This document shows positions 55,344 to 63,497 of a DNA stretch of 64,000 nt, one piece after another. How positions within the stretch are numbered: the first letter of the stretch is position 1; each line of letters begins with the position of its first letter. This stretch comes from Sphingobium faniae (GTDB taxonomy: Bacteria; Pseudomonadota; Alphaproteobacteria; Sphingomonadales; Sphingomonadaceae). Under the pieces are notes generated by a model that saw only the letters and a program-made list of their open reading frames with translations, did not search any database and was not told the origin of the DNA. The stretch lies in assembly GCA_900100475.1 (NCBI GenBank), contig FMTU01000001.1:434001-498000 (forward strand), written 5' to 3'. Position numbers and translations under genes: made by a program.

Positions 55344-56293
55344 CGCGCATTCCTGTCCAGAAAGGCGTCGATCCGCGCCAGCGCGTCCAGCCGCACCGGG
55401 TCCAGTTCGCGCAGGATCTCATGCGCCGCCTCCGGCCCATAGACATGCATTCTGGCATGGGGAATCCGCGCCGCGATCCGCCGGATCACGGGCGTGGACA
55501 CCAGCGCGTCATTCTGCGCCGCGAGGATCAGGAGCGGCACCTTCAGCCGGTCCAGCGCCCCGTTTTCCTCCAGCGCCCGGGTCGATGCCAGAGCCTGCCG
55601 CACCCAGTTCCAGCTTGGCGGCCCCAGCGCAATGCCCCGGCTATTGTCCCGCCACCACAGTTCGTCGGCGTAGCGCGCGGGGTCGTGCGTCAGGCGCTTC
55701 TGCCGCATCCGCCGCTGCCGCCCGGATTCTTCCTGCTGCGTCCACGCCTGCCGTTCGGCAAAACCGAAACGGCACATCAGCGCCGCGATCCCGACCGCCA
55801 GCCATCGCGGCAGGGGCGCGCTGTGCACTCCCAGCATCGGCGCGACGGCGACGGCGGCGTCGGGCGGGATCATGCCTTCGGCCAGCGCCCGCAGCATCAG
55901 GTGCCCGCCCATGCTGTGCGCGACCATCGTGGCCGGGCCGCCGCCTTCCCTGCGCCAGTCGGCGGCGAAAGCGTCGAGGTCCGCGATCCACTGGCCGAAA
56001 TCCTCGATATGGCCCGTCAGCGGATCGTCCGTCAGCCGCCCCGATCCCCCCTGCCCGCGCCAGTCGAAGGCGGTGACGGCCCAGCCCCGGTCCGCCCAGT
56101 GCCGGATCACTTCCAGATATTTCTCGATCATGTCGCCGCGCCCGTTGAGCAACAGCATCCGGCCCCGCGTCCCATCGCCCAGCCGATATCGGCGCAGCGG
56201 CCATCCGTCCGCCGCCTCCCAATAATCCAGCCGCCCTCCCATCGGCCAGGCGCGGCGGTCGAAAATGGGGGGGAGAGAAGCAGGCGAATCCAT
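55340..56293 (-). CDS. Alpha/beta hydrolase (lysophospholipase-like)
   Basis: A 317-residue hydrolase. The nucleophile elbow is AHSMGGHLM, the acid lies near LLILAAQNDALVS, and the His near AAHEILREL. FDWRGQGGSGRLTDD is the oxyanion strand. It resembles lysophospholipase/monoglyceride lipase (hydrolase_4). It is co-oriented and overlapping with the DauA-like gene and diverges from the pilus cluster. Substrate unknown. Confidence 0.83.
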   Translation of the reverse strand: MDSPASLPPIFDRRAWPMGGRLDYWEAADGWPLRRYRLGDGTRGRMLLLNGRGDMIEKYLEVIRHWADRGWAVTAFDWRGQGGSGRLTDDPLTGHIEDFGQWIADLDAFAADWRREGGGPATMVAHSMGGHLMLRALAEGMIPPDAAVAVAPMLGVHSAPLPRWLAVGIAALMCRFGFAERQAWTQQEESGRQRRMRQKRLTHDPARYADELWWRDNSRGIALGPPSWNWVRQALASTRALEENGALDRLKVPLLILAAQNDALVSTPVIRRIAARIPHARMHVYGPEAAHEILRELDPVRLDALARIDAFLDRNAR

Positions 56294-56301
56294 CAGGGCG
56301 C

Positions 56302-56324
56302 ATGGTTACGATTTGGTAAGCCAT
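56302..56324. promoter_or_regulatory. Imperfect palindrome in the hydrolase/cpaA divergent gap
   Basis: ATGGTTAC and GTAAGCCAT form an imperfect inverted repeat around GATTTG in the 51-bp space that separates the two start codons. It could be an operator or a CtrA-like site (TTAC-N-TAAC half-sites). It is one occurrence only, so confidence is low. Confidence 0.3.
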
Positions 56325-56344
56325 CGGGTCTACACCTTTGACGC

Positions 56345-56806
56345 ATGATGGGGGAATATTTCAGAGTCGCGATGCTGTGCCTGCTGGGCGTGCTGCTGAT
56401 CGTAGCGGCCGTCACGGACCTGCGTTCGCGCATCATTTCGAACCGGCTCAATCTGGCCGTGGCCGCGCTGGCGCCGATCTGGTGGGTGGCGAGCGGGATG
56501 GCGATCTGGCCCGACATGGCGGGACAATTGCTGACGGCGGCCATCGTCTTTGCGATCTTCGCCGGGCTGTTTTCGCTCGGCTGGATGGGTGGCGGCGACG
56601 TAAAACTGCTGAGCGCGCTCGCGCTGTGGTTTCCGTGGCAGGCGGTCATGTCGCTGATCGTCCTGATGGCGGTCCTGGGCGGCGTGGTCACCATCGTCAC
56701 GGTCGTCCACCACCGCATGACCAGGCGGCTGGGCCAGCCGGAAATCCCTTATGGCGTCGCGATTTCGCTGTCGGCGCTGTGGCTGATTTGGCCAACGATA
56801 TTTTAA
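56345..56806 (+). CDS. cpaA: Prepilin peptidase CpaA/TadV
   Basis: A 153-residue membrane protein with about five helices. It has the aspartate VTDLRSRIISNRLN and the GxGD motif in WMGGGDVKLLSA, the two catalytic aspartates of A24 peptidases. It lacks the methylase domain, as Tad-type enzymes do. It processes Flp-type pilins. No pilin gene precedes it. It opens the + strand pilus cluster. Confidence 0.9.
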   Translation: MMGEYFRVAMLCLLGVLLIVAAVTDLRSRIISNRLNLAVAALAPIWWVASGMAIWPDMAGQLLTAAIVFAIFAGLFSLGWMGGGDVKLLSALALWFPWQAVMSLIVLMAVLGGVVTIVTVVHHRMTRRLGQPEIPYGVAISLSALWLIWPTIF

Positions 56807-56869
56807 CCATTCTGGATGCAAAGTGGGCGCCGGGGGCAGTGCACCCGCTTGAGGGAGGCGAATTTCGTC

Positions 56870-57877
56870 ATGGACGCAAAAAAAATCGTGCTGCTGGTGG
56901 GGGCGCTTATCGTGGCGATCACGACCGCTTTGCTGGCGCGCAGCATGCTCAGTTCATCCAGCGCGCCGCAGGTCAATGCCGCCTCGATGCCGGTCGAAGC
57001 CAATCAGCCCCATGTGCTGGTCGCCACAAAGGCCATGCCGGTGGGGACCATCCTGGATGCCGAGAGTTTCCGTTTCCAGCCCTGGCCCAAGGATCTGGTC
57101 GAACAGGCCTATTATCTGAAGGGTGAGTCCGATCCCGCCAAGCTGGCGGGCAGCGTCGTGCGCAACGCCATCACGGCGGGCCAGCCGCTGACGCAGGGTT
57201 CGCTGATCAAGCCGGGCGATCGCGGCTTCCTCGCCGCCGCTCTGGGGCCGGGCATGCGCGCCGTGACGGTGCCGGTATCGGCGCAAAGTTCGGTCGCGGG
57301 CTTCGTCTTTCCCGGCGACCGCATCGACCTCGTCCTGACGCAGAGCGTATCGGGCGGCGGCGAAGGCGATCCGCTCAAGGTTTCCGAAACCATCCTGCGC
57401 AACCTGCGCGTGCTCGCCACCGATCAGCGCATGGACGCGATGGGCGAGGACGGCAAGCCGGTCGTGCGGACCTATTCCAACGTCACGCTGGAAGTGACGC
57501 CTAAAATCGCGGAGAAGATCGCGGTCGCGCAGACCGTCGGATCGCTGTCGCTGTCGCTGCGTTCGATCGCGGACAATGCCGCCGAACTGGACGCCGCCAT
57601 CGCCGGCGCCGATCAGGATCTGCCGGACGGCGCCAGCCCGAACGCCGAAAAGAAGATGATCGCCAGCCTTCAGGCCCGGCCCCTTGATCGGGGCGGCACC
57701 TATTCCACGGGCGCCGACGTGTCGCGTTACCAGCGCAGCAGCGTTCCCGCCAAGCCGCAGCAAAGCGCGTCCACCGATCCCAATGGCGCGCCTGCCGGAA
57801 CGGTCGCCTTCCGGGGGCCGACGATCCGCGTCGCGCGCGGTACCAATGTGACCGATGTTCCGGTCGGGGGGAAGTAA
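56870..57877 (+). CDS. cpaB: Flp pilus assembly protein CpaB/RcpC
   Basis: A 335-residue protein with an N-terminal membrane helix (KKIVLLVGALIVAITTALLARSML) and SAF domains: HVLVATKAMPVGTILDAESFRFQPWP, and MRAVTVPVSAQSSVAGFVFPGDRIDLVLT. It is thought to link the secretin to the glycan or inner complex. A strong GAGGGAGG ribosome site precedes the ATG; the longer frame starts in the intergenic region. The TTAACCAT sequence near its 5' side resembles a CtrA half-site. Confidence 0.93.
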   Translation: MDAKKIVLLVGALIVAITTALLARSMLSSSSAPQVNAASMPVEANQPHVLVATKAMPVGTILDAESFRFQPWPKDLVEQAYYLKGESDPAKLAGSVVRNAITAGQPLTQGSLIKPGDRGFLAAALGPGMRAVTVPVSAQSSVAGFVFPGDRIDLVLTQSVSGGGEGDPLKVSETILRNLRVLATDQRMDAMGEDGKPVVRTYSNVTLEVTPKIAEKIAVAQTVGSLSLSLRSIADNAAELDAAIAGADQDLPDGASPNAEKKMIASLQARPLDRGGTYSTGADVSRYQRSSVPAKPQQSASTDPNGAPAGTVAFRGPTIRVARGTNVTDVPVGGK

Positions 57878-57878
57878 G

Positions 57879-59393
57879 ATGAAGGGATTGCACCTGCTTT
57901 GCCGGACGGCCGCGATCAAGCCGGTCGCCGCTCCGGCTCTGGCCATCGGCCTCGCGCTGGCCGCCGCGGCCCTGCCGACCACGGCGCTCAATGCGGCCCC
58001 TTCCTCCATGCAGGACAATGCGATCCTGCTGTCGGTGGGAGGAAGCCGGGTCATCAACCTGCCCGCGCCGATGTCGGACGTGGTGATCGCCGATCCCGAA
58101 GTGGCGGACGTCCATGTCCGATCGCAGAACCAGCTTTACCTGCTGGCGAAGAAAGCGGGCGAAACCACCGTCTTCGTCACCGCGAAAAATGGCAAGGTGC
58201 TGTTTTCCGGCACCGTGCGGGTCGGCAACAACCTGACCAATATCGACGACATGCTGCAACTGGCGATGCCCGAAGCGAACATCGCGGCCAACAAGATGAA
58301 CGGCATGGTCCTGCTGACCGGCACCATCGCCGCGCCGGAGGACGCCGCCGAAGCCGAACGGTTGACGCAGGCTTTCGTCGGCAAGGATGTGACCGTGGTC
58401 AGCCGCCTGCGCATGGCGACGCCGCTTCAGGTCAACCTCCAGGTCAAGATCGCGGAAGTCAGCCGTGACCTTGGTCACAAGATCGGCACCAGCTTCGCCA
58501 CCGCGGATCGCAGCGGCGGCAAATGGCTGGGCAGCATCGGCGGCGGATCGCGCAATTTCGCGACCCATGACGCGGAAAAAAATTCCTGGACCTTCAACAA
58601 TCCGATCGACGGCACCTTCAGCCTGGGCGGCGTGGCGCGGATTTTGGGCATGGACATTGCGGGCGTCATCGACCTCGCTGAATCGAGCGGCCTCGCCACC
58701 ACGCTGGCGCAACCCAATCTGACCGCGCTGTCGGGCGAAACGGCGAGCTTTCTGGCGGGCGGCGAATTTCCCTATACGATCAACAACGGAACGCAGGGCA
58801 ACAGCCTGGAATGGAAGCAATATGGCGTGCAGCTTGCCTTCACGCCGACGGTGCTGGCCGACGGCCGGATTTCGCTGCGCGTCCGTCCGACCGTGTCCAG
58901 CCTCGATTTCTCGCTCGACATGAATGCGCCCGCGCTCAAGACGCGGACCGCCGAAACCACGGTCGAACTGGGTTCGGGGCAGGCATTCATGATCGCCGGC
59001 CTGCTCAACAATGAAACGGGCAACACGATCGACAAGGTGCCGGGCCTTGGCAACATCCCGATCCTGGGCAGCCTGTTCAAATCCCGCCGTTTCCAGCGCA
59101 GCGAAACCGAACTGGTGATCGTCGTGACGCCCTATCTGGTGAAGCCCGTGAACGCGGCCGACATCCGCCTGCCGACCGACGCCTTCCGCGCCGCGAACGA
59201 AGGGCAGGGCCTGTTCCTGCAACAGGGCAGCGACGGCATCAGCGGAGGCCGCGCGCCCGCGCCCTCGCGCGGTCCCGATGTGCCGATGCCCGCGCCCGGC
59301 CCCCAGGCTTCGGCGCAGACGCCCGCCATGGCGGCGCGCGCGCCACGCAAGACGGGCAGGGCGGACGACGCCACCCCCGGCTTCAGCTACTGA
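57879..59393 (+). CDS. cpaC: Outer-membrane secretin CpaC/RcpA
   Basis: A 504-residue secretin. A signal peptide occupies about residues 1-39. An N-terminal T2SS-N domain (LSVGGSRVINLPAPMSDVVIADPEVADVHV) and BON-like domain follow, then the secretin domain with VPGLGNIPILGSLF. The C-terminus is Ala/Pro-rich. It forms the outer-membrane pore for the pilus. Its ATG is one base after the cpaB stop. Confidence 0.94.
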   Translation: MKGLHLLCRTAAIKPVAAPALAIGLALAAAALPTTALNAAPSSMQDNAILLSVGGSRVINLPAPMSDVVIADPEVADVHVRSQNQLYLLAKKAGETTVFVTAKNGKVLFSGTVRVGNNLTNIDDMLQLAMPEANIAANKMNGMVLLTGTIAAPEDAAEAERLTQAFVGKDVTVVSRLRMATPLQVNLQVKIAEVSRDLGHKIGTSFATADRSGGKWLGSIGGGSRNFATHDAEKNSWTFNNPIDGTFSLGGVARILGMDIAGVIDLAESSGLATTLAQPNLTALSGETASFLAGGEFPYTINNGTQGNSLEWKQYGVQLAFTPTVLADGRISLRVRPTVSSLDFSLDMNAPALKTRTAETTVELGSGQAFMIAGLLNNETGNTIDKVPGLGNIPILGSLFKSRRFQRSETELVIVVTPYLVKPVNAADIRLPTDAFRAANEGQGLFLQQGSDGISGGRAPAPSRGPDVPMPAPGPQASAQTPAMAARAPRKTGRADDATPGFSY

Positions 59394-59409
59394 CGGAAGG
59401 ACGAAAACC

Positions 59410-60072
59410 ATGACATCGCGTTCCATGAAAAACATCGTCCAACTGGGGATGATCGCCCTCATCGCCCTGCCCGTCACGGCGGCGCAGGCGCGCGGCTCCC
59501 AAACCAATCGCGGGGTGGATTCGGTCCATCAGCCGGTGGTGAGCCATGCCGCCTATACATTCGACGTGCAGGGCGGCATGGATGGCGGTCTTTCCGCTTC
59601 GGAAGCGCATCGTCTGGACGGCTGGTTCGCCGCCATCGGCCTTGGCTATGGCGACCGCGTCTCGCTCTCCGGCGATCCGGCCATGGTCAGCCCCGCGCTG
59701 CGCGAAGGCATCGCCCAGATCGTAGCGCGCCGCGGCCTGCTGGTCGATGAGGATAGTTCGGCCATTGCGGGCGACGCGCCCGATGGCGGCGCGCGCCTGA
59801 TCGTGCGCCGCGCCATGGCGAGCGTGCCCGGCTGCCCGGACTGGCGAAGCAAGGCCGAAACCACGATCGATCTGGCCGCTTCGTCCAACTATGGCTGCGG
59901 CGTGAACAGCAATCTGGCCGCGATGGTCGCCAATCCGGACGATCTGGTGCGCGGTCAGGCCAGTGACAGCGATCTGCGGACGGCGACGTCGAACCGCGCG
60001 ATTTCGACCTATCGCGACAAGGCCCCGACCGGGTCGGGCGACCTCAAGCAGATGTCGACGGGAGGTCAATAA
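59410..60072 (+). CDS. cpaD: Pilus assembly protein CpaD-like
   Basis: A 220-residue exported protein. It starts with a signal peptide ending AQA (residues 1-30) but has no lipobox cysteine, unlike many CpaD lipoproteins. The rest carries the CpaD-family blocks: MVSPALREGIAQIVARRGL, CPDWRSKAETT and YGCGVNSNLAAMVANPDDLVRG. It lies between cpaC and cpaE as expected. The name is by position and motif. Confidence 0.85.
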   Translation: MTSRSMKNIVQLGMIALIALPVTAAQARGSQTNRGVDSVHQPVVSHAAYTFDVQGGMDGGLSASEAHRLDGWFAAIGLGYGDRVSLSGDPAMVSPALREGIAQIVARRGLLVDEDSSAIAGDAPDGGARLIVRRAMASVPGCPDWRSKAETTIDLAASSNYGCGVNSNLAAMVANPDDLVRGQASDSDLRTATSNRAISTYRDKAPTGSGDLKQMSTGGQ

Positions 60073-60073
60073 G

Positions 60074-61351
60074 ATGAACGCACCCTGGAAACCCGGCATG
60101 AGCGGCCAGCGTGATCCGTTCCACGCCTTCGTCTGCGACGACCACAGCTTCGATCTTCTGCGCGCGGTGGCCGCCGAAATGGGCTGGGCGCCGGAAAAGG
60201 TGAACAAGGGCGGGATGCGCAACGCCGTCCAGAGCCTGTCGATCACCGCGTCACCCCAGATCCTGTTCGTCGACATGTCCGAAAGCGGCGATCCGCTGAG
60301 CGACATCAACGGCCTGGCCGAAGTGTGCGAACCAGGCACGGTGGTGATCGCCGCCGGTCAGGTGAACGACGTGCGCCTCTATCGCGACCTGCTGGCGAGC
60401 GGCATTCAGGATTATCTGCTCAAGCCCTTTGGCGCGGACCAGCTTCGCGACGCGCTGGCGCAGGCGCAGGCCGTGTTCTTCGCGCCCCGCGAAGGGGCGG
60501 TGGAACGGCCGCACATGACGGCGGCCGTCATCGGCACGCGCGGCGGCGTGGGCGCGTCCAGCCTCGCGACGTCGCTCGCCTGGCTGCTCAGCGGGGAGCA
60601 TCACCGCACGACCGCCCTCCTCGACCTTGACGTCCATTTCGGCACCAATGCGCTGGCCATGGACCTGGAACCGGGACGCGGCCTGATCGACGCCATCGAA
60701 AATCCCGGCCGCATCGACGGCCTGTTCATCGAACGCGCCATGGTGCGGGCCAGCGACAATCTGTCGATCCTGTCGGCCGAAGCGCCGATCAGCATGCCGA
60801 TGATGACGGACGGCGGCGCCTTCTATCAATTGCTGGAAGAGTTCCACACCGCCTTCGAATGCACGGTGATCGACATGCCGCGCGGCATGATGATCCAGCA
60901 TCCGCACCTGATGGGCGACGTCAATGTGGCGATGATCGTCACCGAAATGACGCTGGCGGGCGCGCGGGACACCATCCGCCTGCTGTCATGGCTGAAGACC
61001 GGCGCGCCCCATACGCGCGTGCTGGTGGTCGCCAATCGCGTCCATCCCGGATCGCCGGAAATCAGCCGCAAGGATTTCGAGCAGTCGATCGAGCGGGCGA
61101 TCGACGTGATTGTTCCTTTCGATATCAAGGCCGCCTCGCAAGCCGCGAAGCTGGGCAAGACGCTGGCCGAAGCCGCCAGAAGCAGCAAGGTCGGCGCGGC
61201 CTGCGCGGCGATGGCGAAGGAAGTGCTGGGCGCCGCCGAAACCGAAGTGGAGGAAGGCGGCCGGAAGAAGGGAGATTCCCTGCTCGGCAAGATCGGCGAT
61301 CTCAAGAACATGATCCCGTCGCGCAAGGCCAAGGCGGCGGCGAACAACTGA
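60074..61351 (+). CDS. cpaE: Pilus assembly ATPase-like protein CpaE/TadZ
   Basis: A 425-residue protein: an N-terminal receiver-like domain (residues about 15-125) followed by a ParA/MinD-type ATPase. The P-loop is GTRGGVGASS, which lacks the usual invariant lysine of GKT, as in other CpaE proteins. It ends with a basic tail. It places the Tad machinery at the pole in Caulobacter. A GGAGG ribosome site precedes the ATG. It is followed by tadB with no cpaF between. Confidence 0.92.
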   Translation: MNAPWKPGMSGQRDPFHAFVCDDHSFDLLRAVAAEMGWAPEKVNKGGMRNAVQSLSITASPQILFVDMSESGDPLSDINGLAEVCEPGTVVIAAGQVNDVRLYRDLLASGIQDYLLKPFGADQLRDALAQAQAVFFAPREGAVERPHMTAAVIGTRGGVGASSLATSLAWLLSGEHHRTTALLDLDVHFGTNALAMDLEPGRGLIDAIENPGRIDGLFIERAMVRASDNLSILSAEAPISMPMMTDGGAFYQLLEEFHTAFECTVIDMPRGMMIQHPHLMGDVNVAMIVTEMTLAGARDTIRLLSWLKTGAPHTRVLVVANRVHPGSPEISRKDFEQSIERAIDVIVPFDIKAASQAAKLGKTLAEAARSSKVGAACAAMAKEVLGAAETEVEEGGRKKGDSLLGKIGDLKNMIPSRKAKAAANN

Positions 61352-61407
61352 TGCGGCGCGCCGCCGGAAGGCGGCCCGCCCCCTGCTGAAATGGAACAGG
61401 CGAGCAG

Positions 61408-62406
61408 ATGGACGGCAAGATGATCCTGATGGCGGTGCTGGTGGCGACCCTTCTGGGCCTCATCATGGCTGCTTTTTCCGGCCCCTCGCCTGAAAAGGCC
61501 CGCAAGCGCCGCATGGCGCTGATCCGCGGGCGGCACAGCGATTCAGCCGAAGCCGTGCTGGAGGCGCGGATGCGCCGCGCGATCGACAGCCGCCAGCCCG
61601 CCACCGAAATGAAGATGCTGGTGTCGCTGATCCCGAACCCGGAAAATCTGACCAAACGGCTTCGGATGACGGGCAGGAAATGGACGCTCAGCCAGTATAT
61701 GACGGCCTGTGCCGGGATCTTCCTGTTCATGGCCGCCGTGATGATGCTGCGCGGCTTTCCGCTGATCTTCGCGCTGATGGTGTCGCTCGCGGCGGGTCTG
61801 GGCCTGCCGCACTGGTGGGTCGGCCGCCTCATCAACAAGCGGATCGCCCTGTTCAACGCCAAATTTCCCGACGCTCTGGAGCTTCTGACGCGCGGCCTGC
61901 GTTCAGGCCTGCCCATCGCCGAGACGCTGACGGTGGTTTCCACCGAAATCCCCGGCCCCGTCGGCGAGGAGTTCCGCCTCATCACCGAGCGCATCAAGAT
62001 CGGCAAGACGATGGATCAGGCGCTTCAGGAAACCGCCGACCGCCTGGGCACCGCGGAATTCCAGTTCTTCGTGATCTCGCTCGCGATCCAGCGGGAAACC
62101 GGCGGCAACCTGGCCGAAACATTGTCGAACCTTGCCACCGTGCTGCGCCAGCGCGCGCAGATGAAGCTGAAGATCCGCGCCATGTCGTCGGAATCCAAGG
62201 CGTCCGCCTATATCATCGGCGCGCTGCCGTTCATCGTCTTTGGCCTCATCAGCTATATCAACTTCGATTATATGCACCCCTTCTACACGCCCGACCCCCT
62301 GGGCCTGTTCGGCATGTCGCTGATGCAGGTCGTGGGCATCGGGGGCATGTGCTGGATGGGCATCGGCGCCTTCATCATGGCGCAGATGATCAACTTCGAG
62401 ATCTGA
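61408..62406 (+). CDS. tadB: Tad pilus inner-membrane platform protein TadB
   Basis: A 332-residue T2SSF-domain membrane protein with helices near residues 5-25, 92-130, 265-290 and 300-325. The cytoplasmic part has FPDALELLTRGLRSGLPIAETL and ETGGNLAETLSNLA, the family repeats. It pairs with TadC as platform. It starts 56 bp after cpaE, and a TadA/CpaF ATPase would normally fall between them. Confidence 0.93.
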   Translation: MDGKMILMAVLVATLLGLIMAAFSGPSPEKARKRRMALIRGRHSDSAEAVLEARMRRAIDSRQPATEMKMLVSLIPNPENLTKRLRMTGRKWTLSQYMTACAGIFLFMAAVMMLRGFPLIFALMVSLAAGLGLPHWWVGRLINKRIALFNAKFPDALELLTRGLRSGLPIAETLTVVSTEIPGPVGEEFRLITERIKIGKTMDQALQETADRLGTAEFQFFVISLAIQRETGGNLAETLSNLATVLRQRAQMKLKIRAMSSESKASAYIIGALPFIVFGLISYINFDYMHPFYTPDPLGLFGMSLMQVVGIGGMCWMGIGAFIMAQMINFEI

Positions 62407-62424
62407 CAGGGGAGCAAGGCAATC

Positions 62425-63414
62425 ATGGAAGCAGCCCCGACAGGCACCCTCTTCGGCCTCACCGCCACCGACTTCGGCACATTGCTGGCCGGGCTGGCGA
62501 CGATGGCGGTCATCTTCGCGCTCTATACGGTCATGACCGTGCGCGACCCGATGGCCAAGCGCGTCAAGGCGCTGAACGAGCGGCGCGAGCAACTCAAGGC
62601 GGGCATCACCGCGTCCACCACCAAGCGGCGCGCCCGGCTGGTCAAGAAGAACCAGACGACCGACCGGATGCGGTCCTTCCTGTCCAGCCTTCAGGTGTTG
62701 CAGGACGATCAGCTTCGCGACGTGCAGATCCGCATGGCGCAAGCGGGCATCCGGTCGAAGGAATGGGCCGTCGCCGTCATCTTCGCCCGCATGGTTCTGC
62801 CGATCCTGTGCGGCGGCACGGCGGCGCTGCTGATCTATGGCGTGGATTTCTTCCCCGACTGGGGCGGGTTCAAGCGGTTCATGGTGTTCGCGGGCATCCT
62901 GCTGCTCTCCTACAAGGGGCCGGACCTCTACATCAACAACAAGGTCCAGAAGCGGTCCGCCGCGATCCGCAAGGGGCTGCCCGACGCGCTCGACCTGCTG
63001 GTGATCTGCGCCGAAGCGGGCCTGACCGTCGACGCCGCCTTCAGCCGCGTGGCGCGTGAACTGGGCAAGGCCTATCCCGAACTGGGCGACGAATTCCAGT
63101 TGACCGCCATCGAGCTGGCCTTCCTGACCGACCGGCGCATGGCCTTTGAAAATCTGGCAACCCGCGTCAATCTCGACGCGGTGAAGGGCGTGGTGACGAC
63201 CATGATCCAGACGGAGAAATATGGCACGCCGCTCGCCTCCGCGCTGCGCGTCCTGTCCGCCGAATTCCGCCACGAACGCATGATGCGCGCCGAGGAAAAG
63301 GCCGCGCGCCTGCCCGCGATCATGACCGTGCCGCTGATTCTCTTCATCCTGCCGACGCTGTTCGTCGTCATTCTGGGGCCGGCCGCCTGCTCGATCAGTC
63401 AGGCCTTCAAATAA
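62425..63414 (+). CDS. tadC: Tad pilus inner-membrane platform protein TadC
   Basis: A 329-residue T2SSF-domain protein. It has an N-terminal helix, the LPDALDLLVICAEAGLTVDAAFSRVARE block and C-terminal helices ending GPAACSISQAFK. It follows tadB by 18 bp and is the last gene of the cluster in the window. Together with TadB it forms the inner membrane complex. No tadD follows. Confidence 0.92.
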   Translation: MEAAPTGTLFGLTATDFGTLLAGLATMAVIFALYTVMTVRDPMAKRVKALNERREQLKAGITASTTKRRARLVKKNQTTDRMRSFLSSLQVLQDDQLRDVQIRMAQAGIRSKEWAVAVIFARMVLPILCGGTAALLIYGVDFFPDWGGFKRFMVFAGILLLSYKGPDLYINNKVQKRSAAIRKGLPDALDLLVICAEAGLTVDAAFSRVARELGKAYPELGDEFQLTAIELAFLTDRRMAFENLATRVNLDAVKGVVTTMIQTEKYGTPLASALRVLSAEFRHERMMRAEEKAARLPAIMTVPLILFILPTLFVVILGPAACSISQAFK

Positions 63415-63429
63415 CTGTCAAGGGTCGAC

Positions 63430-63452
63430 GGGGCGCTGCCGGGGCGCCCCTT
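63430..63452 (+). terminator. Possible terminator after tadC
   Basis: GGGGCGC (63430-63436) and GCGCCCC (63444-63450) form a 7-bp stem followed by only TTCCTGT. It is a weak candidate at the end of the pilus operon. Confidence 0.5.
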
Positions 63453-63497
63453 CCTGTCCTGCCCCATCGGCCGGACGATCGGCCGCGGCGCATGCGC

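Noticed and set aside
56804-56811. TTAACCAT CtrA-like half-site at the end of cpaA
   Set aside because: Only a half-site, overlapping a stop codon; the second half TTAA at the right spacing is absent.
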